Position numbers and translations under genes: made by a program. From an archaeon (lineage in GTDB: Archaea > Nanobdellota > Nanobdellia > Woesearchaeales > JAHJEM01), in assembly GCA_020057445.1 (NCBI GenBank), contig JAGVFV010000191.1, forward strand, positions 1-8,100: 8,100 nucleotides of DNA, given 5' to 3'. How positions within the stretch are numbered: position 1 is the stretch's first letter; each line of letters begins with the position of its first letter. The notes below the pieces were generated by a model that was not told the origin of the DNA, did no database searches, and worked only from the letters and a program-made list of their open reading frames with translations. Positions 4,290 to 8,100 of this stretch are shown here, in pieces.

Positions 4290-5221
4290 AAAGGTTCCCG
4301 AAACTTGAAAATCAGGCAGTCCTCTCGCCCATGGCAGGAGTGACAGACGTCGCCTTCCGGACGCTCTGCAAGAAGTACGGCGCGGCGCTCACCTATACTG
4401 AATTCCTGAGCAGCCAAGGCATCCTTCGCGCGCCAGACCGCTTCGCAAGTATGCTTCGTACCGACCCGTCGGAAAAGCCGGTCGCGGTGCAGCTTTTCGG
4501 AAACAGCGTACACGAGGTCGTGCAGGCGGCACAGGCTGTCGAAGACCGCTTCGACATCATCGACATCAACTGCGGCTGCCCCGCATGGAAGGTCATAAAG
4601 TCTGGCGCAGGATCAAAATTGCTCGAGAAACCGGATGGCATCGCGACCTTTGTCGGGAAGCTCGCCTCAGCAGTGAATAAACCGGTCACGATCAAGATCC
4701 TATCCGGCATCGACGAGAATCACATCAACGCGGTCGAAGTCGCAAAGAAGGCAGAGGACGCGGGGGCTTCGGCGGTTGCCATCCATGGACGCACAGCTTC
4801 GCAAGGATACCGCGGGCACGCAGACTGGAACATCATCAAACGCGTGAAAGAGGCGGTCGGCATCCCGGTCATAGGCAACGGCGACGTCTTCTCCCCAGAG
4901 ACATTCGAACAGCGCTTGACAGAGAGCGGCGTCGACGCGATAATGATCGCGAGAGGAGCGATCGGAAATCCTTTCATCTTTTCGCAGATCGAAAGTCTCC
5001 AAGAAAAAAAGGCATATGCAGAACCTGACAAGATCAAGGATTTTCATCGCTATTTTTCCCTCGCGAAAAAATACGATATCCCTTTCCCGACGATAAAGAC
5101 GCACGCAATGAGCTTCACAAAAGGCATACCTCATTCTGCAAAACTTCGTGAATCCCTCGGCATGACAAAGACGTCAGAAGAGATTCTCTTCAAGCTTGAA
5201 CGGTTTTCAGAAAGCGAATGA
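4286..5221 (+). CDS. dus: tRNA-dihydrouridine synthase
   Basis: A 311-aa FMN-dependent TIM-barrel reductase that converts uridine to dihydrouridine in the D-loop of tRNAs. The N-terminus has the family sequence LSPMAGVTDVAFR (13-25). The catalytic Cys is C98 in DINCGCPAWKV. Flavin and substrate residues are seen as K137 (VTIKILSG), H167 (AIHGRT), N198-G199-D200 (IGNGDV) and R223-G224 (MIARGAIGNPF). A helical C-terminal domain follows from about residue 240. Its length is typical. It is translationally coupled to the exonuclease gene by ATGA. It ends directly against the stop codon of the convergent gene, with no intergenic base. Confidence 0.95.
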   Translation: MKRFPKLENQAVLSPMAGVTDVAFRTLCKKYGAALTYTEFLSSQGILRAPDRFASMLRTDPSEKPVAVQLFGNSVHEVVQAAQAVEDRFDIIDINCGCPAWKVIKSGAGSKLLEKPDGIATFVGKLASAVNKPVTIKILSGIDENHINAVEVAKKAEDAGASAVAIHGRTASQGYRGHADWNIIKRVKEAVGIPVIGNGDVFSPETFEQRLTESGVDAIMIARGAIGNPFIFSQIESLQEKKAYAEPDKIKDFHRYFSLAKKYDIPFPTIKTHAMSFTKGIPHSAKLRESLGMTKTSEEILFKLERFSESE

Positions 5222-5617
5222 TCATCTGTATTGCGGAACATGTTCCCGCAGGTATTGTTCGAATCTCGTCAGCACTTCTTTCCGATGCTCCTGGTTCCTG
5301 TTCAGGTCGCCACGGACAGCTCCGGTATACACGACCTGTGCATCAAATGCCTTCTCAGGAAATGGAAGGGCGCGCTCGCCTATCATCCTTGGCCGTTTTC
5401 CGACGATACGCAAGGAATCCGCCTCTGCATATTCTACGTCCAACGGTATCGGGAATTGCCTGTTGACAAAATAGATGACCTGTGCCAGGGTCTTATGCTC
5501 GATAATGCTGATTTCAGTACGGCAGCAAAGGATGTCATCGATGGAAGCGCCCCGCACCTGGATGTGCTTTGCAAGAATCCCTCTCTTGTGCAATTCTTCC
5601 TCGACGGCCAACCGCAT
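5222..5617 (-). CDS. 131-aa protein of unknown function
   Basis: The product starts MRLAVEEELHKRGILAKHIQV and ends RFEQYLREHVPQYR. It looks like a soluble alpha/beta protein: an N-terminal helix, alternating strands (ISIIEHKTL, IPLDVEYAEADSLRIVG, AFDAQVVYTGAVRG) and a helical tail. A CC pair is at 31-32. I recognise no family. ATG 5617 is supported by a TATA box (CCTTAAATAG, 5647-5638) centred 25 nt upstream, so the gene has its own leaderless promoter even though it follows dedA on the same strand by 24 nt. A long frame on the plus strand crosses both this gene and dedA, but dedA is certain and this one has a proper promoter, so the minus strand is preferred. Confidence 0.72.
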   Translation of the reverse strand: MRLAVEEELHKRGILAKHIQVRGASIDDILCCRTEISIIEHKTLAQVIYFVNRQFPIPLDVEYAEADSLRIVGKRPRMIGERALPFPEKAFDAQVVYTGAVRGDLNRNQEHRKEVLTRFEQYLREHVPQYR

Positions 5618-5637
5618 GGAAGTATGAAGACAGGTCC

Positions 5638-5647
5638 CTATTTAAGG
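5638..5647 (-). promoter_or_regulatory. TATA box of the 131-aa gene, over the dedA stop codon
   Basis: CCTTAAATAG on the minus strand overlaps the TAA stop of dedA (5644-5642) and is centred 25 nt from ATG 5617. Confidence 0.6.
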
Positions 5648-6256
5648 GTTTCTTTTTTTTCGCTTTTTTGCGGCATGGCGGACATGCAAGAAGATATATG
5701 CGACGATGATCACGATGACGGCGATGTCAAGGAACTTGGTGTACTTCGTGATGACTGTCCAATTCTCCGCAAGCTTCATGCCGACATAGAGGAGGAAGGT
5801 GTTCCATATCGCGGCGCCGATCGTCGTGAAAAAGATGAATCTTTTCAGGTCCATCTTCGCGACTCCTGCGGGGATGGAGATGAGATGGCGCACGACTGGT
5901 ATGAAGCGCGAGACAAAGATGGTGAGCGAGCCCTTCTTCTCGAAGAACCGATGCGTCCACTCCAAGTGGCGCTTGTTGAGAAAGAAGTATTTTCCGAGCC
6001 TGTGCACGAACGGGAGCCCTCCATAGTAGCCAATGGCGTAACTGATCAGGGATCCGGCGATGCTTCCGAGCGTCGAGACAAGGACGACCGTCCAGAAGGA
6101 GAACGTCCCTTGGCTGACGAGAAAACCGGCGAAAGGCATGACTGCCTCAGACGGAACAGGCAGAATCATCGACTCAAATGCCATCAGGATGAAGACGCCG
6201 ACATAGCCGACAGCCTGTATAGCCTGCGTTATCCACGCGACGAGGAACTCGATCAT
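5642..6256 (-). CDS. DedA-family membrane protein (SNARE-associated / VTT fold)
   Basis: A 204-aa polytopic inner membrane protein. DedA features: an N-terminal membrane segment (12-30) leading to AFESMILPVPSEAVMPFAG (26-44) with E28 and E37, then GSLISYAIGYYGG (68-80), then a second re-entrant region FVSRFIPVVRHLISIPAGV (114-132) with R117 and R123, and hydrophobic helices at about 141-160 and 177-191. The tail is strongly basic (HAAKKRKKRNP). Characterised members flip lipids such as undecaprenyl phosphate or phosphatidylethanolamine, or affect membrane potential. The archaeal substrate is unknown. The start at ATG 6256 fits a TATA box (CATTTAAA, 6287-6280) about 27 nt upstream. Confidence 0.93.
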   Translation of the reverse strand: MIEFLVAWITQAIQAVGYVGVFILMAFESMILPVPSEAVMPFAGFLVSQGTFSFWTVVLVSTLGSIAGSLISYAIGYYGGLPFVHRLGKYFFLNKRHLEWTHRFFEKKGSLTIFVSRFIPVVRHLISIPAGVAKMDLKRFIFFTTIGAAIWNTFLLYVGMKLAENWTVITKYTKFLDIAVIVIIVAYIFLHVRHAAKKRKKRNP

Positions 6257-6279
6257 GCCATGGCCGATAATAAGCCTGA

Positions 6280-6287
6280 TTTAAATG
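6280..6287 (-). promoter_or_regulatory. TATA box of dedA
   Basis: CATTTAAA on the minus strand, centred 27 nt from ATG 6256. It is back to back with the plus-strand promoter at 6307-6326, forming a divergent promoter region. Confidence 0.65.
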
Positions 6288-6306
6288 TGTTTGGCAATCG
6301 CGCCTG

Positions 6307-6326
6307 CCAATCGAAAGATTTATAAA
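6307..6326 (+). promoter_or_regulatory. BRE/TATA promoter of the 41-aa Cys-rich gene
   Basis: CCAATCGAAAGATTTATA (6307-6324) is identical over 18 bases to the ftsZ promoter at 7625-7642. The TATA box is TTTATAAA (6319-6326), centred 27-28 nt before ATG 6350. Confidence 0.75.
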
Positions 6327-6327
6327 T

Positions 6328-6342
6328 TCTTAACGATTGTTA
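6328..6342 (+). promoter_or_regulatory. Candidate operator shared with the cupredoxin promoter region
   Basis: TCTTAACGATTGTTA lies between the TATA box and the expected start site. It matches TCTTAATCATTGTTA (7380-7394) at 13 of 15 positions, and both are followed within 3 nt by TCTCTC. A regulator binding here would block initiation. Confidence 0.4.
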
Positions 6343-6349
6343 CTCTCTC

Positions 6350-6475
6350 ATGACATACGCGAGCGGACAATCTATATATGCGAAGGAAGCGGCATACAGC
6401 TCTTCAGATCTCCCTCCAGGCTGCTGCGGACGAGGATGCTGCCCCGCAGGACGGGCTAGAAAAGAGCGGGCGTAA
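6350..6475 (+). CDS. 41-aa cysteine-rich miniprotein
   Basis: ATG 6350 follows the strong BRE/TATA element at leaderless distance. The frame runs 41 codons to TAA 6473-6475. Residues 1-20 are polar (MTYASGQSIYAKEAAYSSSD), followed by LPPGCCGRGCCPAGRARKERA with C25, C26, C30 and C31, and a basic end. The CCGxGC..CP pattern recalls short Cys motifs of small metal- or redox-linked proteins (OXLD1/DUF5522-like), but the match is too short to assign a family. The region is GC-rich and could instead be a structured RNA: CTGCGG and CCGCAG can pair around the Cys codons. A different overlapping frame (from 6378) lacks a correctly spaced promoter. Confidence 0.5.
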   Translation: MTYASGQSIYAKEAAYSSSDLPPGCCGRGCCPAGRARKERA

Positions 6476-6479
6476 GATA

Positions 6480-6485
6480 TTTAAA
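6480..6485 (+). promoter_or_regulatory. TATA box of the 75-aa Cys-containing gene
   Basis: TTTAAA (6480-6485, within GATATTTAAACC) is centred 25-26 nt upstream of ATG 6508, so this transcript would also be leaderless. It starts 4 nt after the preceding stop codon. Confidence 0.65.
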
Positions 6486-6507
6486 CCAATTCTATCGAGG
6501 AATCATC

Positions 6508-6735
6508 ATGCCTTGCGCATACGCGTCACGCTGTGCCGGACGGGGATACGGGGACAACTGCAGTGATGACCCTGATGCCAAGAGGAACTGCCCTGAATAT
6601 GCGTTCTACACAAGGAATACCTTCCCCACGCAAACTTGGCTTAACGAGGATGACGGTCTGGTTGACGATATCACTGTCTACCTCAAAGATATGCTGCCAA
6701 GGAAAAAATCAATATGGGACCTTATTAAGAGTTGA
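6508..6735 (+). CDS. 75-aa protein with an N-terminal four-cysteine motif
   Basis: ATG 6508 has its own correctly spaced TATA box. The product begins MPCAYASRCAGRGYGDNCSDDP, and C3, C9, C18 and C28 (NCPEYAF) form a C-x5-C-x8-C-x9-C pattern that could bind a metal ion such as zinc. The rest is acidic and then helical (WLNEDDGLVDDITVYLKDMLPRKKSIWDLIKS). There is no signal peptide or membrane segment, so it is probably cytoplasmic. I do not recognise a family. It follows another Cys-rich miniprotein by 32 nt and converges with the CuA lipoprotein gene, leaving 4 nt between stops. Confidence 0.68.
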   Translation: MPCAYASRCAGRGYGDNCSDDPDAKRNCPEYAFYTRNTFPTQTWLNEDDGLVDDITVYLKDMLPRKKSIWDLIKS

Positions 6736-6739
6736 GACC

Positions 6740-7267
6740 CTATTCAACGATGAGCGTCCCTTTCATGTCCCGATGGCCGCTGCCGCACATGACAGAGCAG
6801 AAGAAGGTGAATGTGCCTTTCTTGTCTGCGACGAATTCGATGGTGGCCTCTTGCCCCACAAGGAGCTGCTCATTGATGCCATATTCGCTGATGGCGAAGC
6901 CATGCTTCACGTCAGTCGCGGTGATCTTCAATCGGACTGTCTCTCCCTGATTCACGCGGATCTCTCCAGGGATGAACTCGAACATCTTCGCTTCCATGGT
7001 GAATTCTTTGATCGTTGATGTTGGAGGTGTTGTGGGCGGGTTCGGTGGAGGCGTCTCTTGGGGAGTTGGCGGTGTTTCTGGAGGAGATGGCGGCGACTCT
7101 GGAGGTGGAGTCGAAGGAGTTGTCCCTGCATCTGCAGGTGCACCTGCGGTGTTCGCGCCTGGCGGCGGTGTCTGTAGCGGCGCTGGAGCCTTTGTCGCGC
7201 ACGCCGTTAAAAGAATAGTGAACAGCGCTATCAATAACGCCCCATAAATCAAGTTCGTCTTCTTCAT
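6740..7267 (-). CDS. CuA-type cupredoxin lipoprotein (COX2-like domain)
   Basis: A 175-aa exported protein. Residues 5-22 are a hydrophobic signal segment ending in a lipobox (LTAC, C23), so it is probably lipid-anchored outside the cell. Residues 27-85 form a Pro/Thr-rich linker. From about 86 to the end is a cupredoxin domain. H122 (DVKHGFAI) plus C157-x3-C161-x3-H165-x2-M168 (FFCSVMCGSGHRDMKG) reproduce the binuclear CuA ligand set of cytochrome oxidase subunit II and N2O reductase. It has no transmembrane hairpin of a true oxidase subunit, and no oxidase gene is nearby, so an electron-transfer or copper-binding role is more likely. Start: ATG 7267 or the adjacent ATG 7270, both following the Shine-Dalgarno sequence GAGGTGAT (7279-7272). 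A longer frame from 7309 lacks a ribosome binding site. Confidence 0.88.
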   Translation of the reverse strand: MKKTNLIYGALLIALFTILLTACATKAPAPLQTPPPGANTAGAPADAGTTPSTPPPESPPSPPETPPTPQETPPPNPPTTPPTSTIKEFTMEAKMFEFIPGEIRVNQGETVRLKITATDVKHGFAISEYGINEQLLVGQEATIEFVADKKGTFTFFCSVMCGSGHRDMKGTLIVE

Positions 7268-7271
7268 CATA

Positions 7272-7279
7272 ATCACCTC
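7272..7279 (-). promoter_or_regulatory. Shine-Dalgarno sequence of the cupredoxin gene
   Basis: GAGGTGAT matches the archaeal anti-Shine-Dalgarno complement closely and lies 1-4 nt before two adjacent ATG codons. It excludes the upstream ATGs (7306-7309) as the main start. Confidence 0.75.
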
Positions 7280-7361
7280 GAGTATAGTATGGGAAAAACA
7301 GGACATCATCAGGAAATAGATGATCTCTTCATGTCCCCCTGTGGCAACTATTGGCCTGCAA

Positions 7362-7370
7362 TTTAAAAAG
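7362..7370 (-). promoter_or_regulatory. Probable TATA box of the cupredoxin gene
   Basis: CTTTTTAAA on the minus strand. It predicts initiation near 7340 and a leader of about 70 nt ending with the Shine-Dalgarno sequence. The box is nearly palindromic, so plus-strand transcription toward ftsZ is also possible. Confidence 0.45.
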
Positions 7371-7379
7371 GTTGTGAAA

Positions 7380-7394
7380 TCTTAATCATTGTTA
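7380..7394 (+). promoter_or_regulatory. Candidate operator, second copy
   Basis: TCTTAATCATTGTTA, 13 of 15 identical to 6328-6342. It includes the inverted repeat CTTAA-TCATTG-TTAAG (7381-7396). It lies just upstream of the cupredoxin TATA box, where an activator or BRE-adjacent factor would bind. Confidence 0.4.
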
Positions 7395-7423
7395 AGTCTC
7401 TCTTTGTATCTTCGGTCCTCTTG

Positions 7424-7443
7424 TATGCGCTATTATGCGCTAT
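7424..7443 (+). repeat. Tandem 10-bp repeat
   Basis: TATGCGCTAT occurs twice without a gap (7424-7433 and 7434-7443) in otherwise non-coding sequence. Confidence 0.8.
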
Positions 7444-7624
7444 CCTTGTATGTCCAGGTCTTTCCCCGAGATGCCTTTCTTCACTGCCTGATGAATAAAT
7501 TATCGTGCCAAATCAAGCATCTTGCAGCGGTTTTTCCCCTTTCGCCACCTGGCTGGATCGTCTAAAACTCGCGTTCCAGCCTTGGAAAATGCCCTTTCCC
7601 GCTGTCAATATACCTTTATCTATA

Positions 7625-7646
7625 CCAATCGAAAGATTTATATATT
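7625..7646 (+). promoter_or_regulatory. ftsZ promoter (BRE/TATA)
   Basis: CCAATCGAAAGATTTATA, then TATT, gives a strong BRE and TATA box (TTTATATATT, 7637-7646). Initiation is expected near 7667, leaving a leader of about 67 nt. In that leader ACGAT and ATCGT could form a short hairpin (7682-7701). Confidence 0.75.
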
Positions 7647-7733
7647 AGTTTATTCTTTATGATTCCTCAAGTACATTCACTGACGATACTTAACGTCATC
7701 GTGAACAAAAAAATCAACTAGTACGAGGGAAAA

Positions 7734-8100
7734 ATGACAGGAAAAGTCGAACCGGATCTCGTCGGACACGCCAACATCAAAGTAATTGGAGTTGGTGGCG
7801 CAGGAAACAACATGGTCAACTGGCTCTACCAAAAGGGAGTCAGAGGTGCAGAAATAATCGCATGCAACACAGACGTGCAGCACCTCAACATCATCGAGGC
7901 GGACAAGAAGTTCCTCATCGGGAAAGACACGACAAGAGGTCTTGGCTGTGGCGGATTCCCAAACAAAGGAGCAGAAGCTGCCCAGGAATCAAACTCTGAA
8001 ATCAAGGAGTCTCTGAAAGGCGCTGATATGGTATTCATCTGCGCAGGTATGGGCGGAGGCACAGGAACAGGAGCATCAGCCCCCATCGCACAGATCGCGC
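7734..8100 (+). CDS. ftsZ: Cell division GTPase FtsZ (3' truncated by window)
   Basis: The first 122 codons of FtsZ are present. FtsZ is the tubulin-like GTPase that polymerises into the division ring at midcell. Seen are the N-terminal nucleotide loop IKVIGVGGAGNNMVN (15-29), ACNTDVQHL, the TRGLGCGGFPNKGAEAA region, and the tubulin signature AGMGGGTGTGASAP (103-116) that binds GTP phosphates. The short N-terminus (MTGKVEPDLVGHAN) is similar to archaeal FtsZ proteins. The start is ATG 7734, with GAGGGA (7725-7730) as ribosome binding site and an in-frame stop just upstream at 7719-7721. It is one of the few genes here with a real 5' leader, which suggests post-transcriptional control. Which archaeal FtsZ subgroup it belongs to cannot be settled from this part. 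Confidence 0.95.
   Translation, partial: MTGKVEPDLVGHANIKVIGVGGAGNNMVNWLYQKGVRGAEIIACNTDVQHLNIIEADKKFLIGKDTTRGLGCGGFPNKGAEAAQESNSEIKESLKGADMVFICAGMGGGTGTGASAPIAQIA

Larger units (their letters stand above)
7310..7733. other. Long intergenic region between the cupredoxin gene and ftsZ
   Basis: About 420 nt with no convincing gene. It holds a two-way TTTAAA box near 7362, the candidate operator at 7380-7394, a tandem 10-bp repeat at 7424-7443, T-rich stretches (for example near 7530-7540) and the ftsZ promoter at 7625-7646. The only open frame of note (7425-7565, 46 codons) starts inside the tandem repeat and does not look protein-like. The space is unusually large compared with the 0-50 nt gaps elsewhere in the window, so a small RNA or complex regulation is possible. 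Confidence 0.5.

Noticed and set aside
5231..6325. 364-codon open frame on the plus strand
   Set aside because: It runs antisense across dedA, which has clear family motifs and a promoter, and across the 131-aa gene. Its Asp/Arg-rich product with no recognisable domain is the usual shadow of a GC-biased gene.
6378..6566. 62-codon frame overlapping the two Cys-rich genes
   Set aside because: It spans two promoters and the start of the 75-aa gene, and its own TATA candidate (6372-6379) overlaps its ATG.
6972..7247. Gly-rich plus-strand frame resembling a repeat protein
   Set aside because: It is the antisense of the proline-rich linker of the cupredoxin lipoprotein; proline codons read as glycine on the other strand.
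7425..7565. 46-codon frame in the ftsZ upstream region
   Set aside because: It starts within the tandem 10-bp repeat, has no Shine-Dalgarno sequence and shows no protein-like pattern.
7659..7721. Short upstream frame (20 codons) before ftsZ
   Set aside because: The ATG is only about 18 nt from the TATA centre, so it would probably lie upstream of the transcription start.
1..8100. CRISPR array, insertion sequence or recombinase gene
   Set aside because: No regularly spaced repeats, no transposase or integrase motifs, and no terminal inverted repeats were seen on either strand.

Overview
The window is archaeal. Nearly every gene has an archaeal TATA box, often preceded by a CGAAA(G) BRE-like element, and in most cases the box is centred about 25-28 nt upstream of the ATG, so the mRNA would be leaderless. 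A CAU tRNA carries a canonical archaeal bulge-helix-bulge intron and no encoded CCA. The last gene is an archaeal-type ftsZ. Genes are small and tightly packed, with ATGA overlaps and abutting stop codons. This fits a compact archaeal genome, perhaps DPANN-like, but the lineage cannot be fixed from this sequence.

Layout. 1-96: 3' end of an unrecognised gene. 122-247 (-): intron-containing tRNA-CAU ending in a T8 tract. 288-488 (-): 66-aa acidic protein. 585-1930 (+): operon of an APE1-like AP endonuclease and a CPBP (CAAX/Rce1-type) membrane protease. 1977-2390 (+): yjbQ (UPF0047). 2412-3042 (-): vapBC toxin-antitoxin pair. 3220-3525 (+): 101-aa orphan. 3699-5221 (+): operon of a DEDDh exonuclease and a tRNA-dihydrouridine synthase. 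5222-6256 (-): unknown 131-aa protein and a DedA membrane protein. 6350-6735 (+): two Cys-rich miniproteins, each with its own promoter. 6740-7267 (-): CuA-type cupredoxin lipoprotein. 7268-7733: long intergenic region. 7734 to the end: 5' part of ftsZ.

The most unusual structure is at 2320-3625. The last codons of yjbQ occur three times in the same orientation: in the intact gene (to 2390), as a fragment at 3087-3155, and as a more diverged fragment at 3557-3625. vapBC lies between the first two copies and the 101-aa gene between the second and third. The first two copies share 32 identical bases and then diverge mostly at synonymous positions while still encoding nearly the same peptide and a stop. 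This resembles repeated site-specific integration, or allele-switching recombination, of small cargo cassettes at the 3' end of yjbQ, with the gene end rebuilt each time. No recombinase is present in the window.

Other points of interest: the tRNA intron holds a perfect box C and a box D, as if it doubled as a C/D guide RNA; a 15-bp motif (13/15) is shared by the promoter regions of a Cys-rich miniprotein and the CuA lipoprotein, suggesting a small metal- or redox-linked regulon; and most genes appear to be leaderless.
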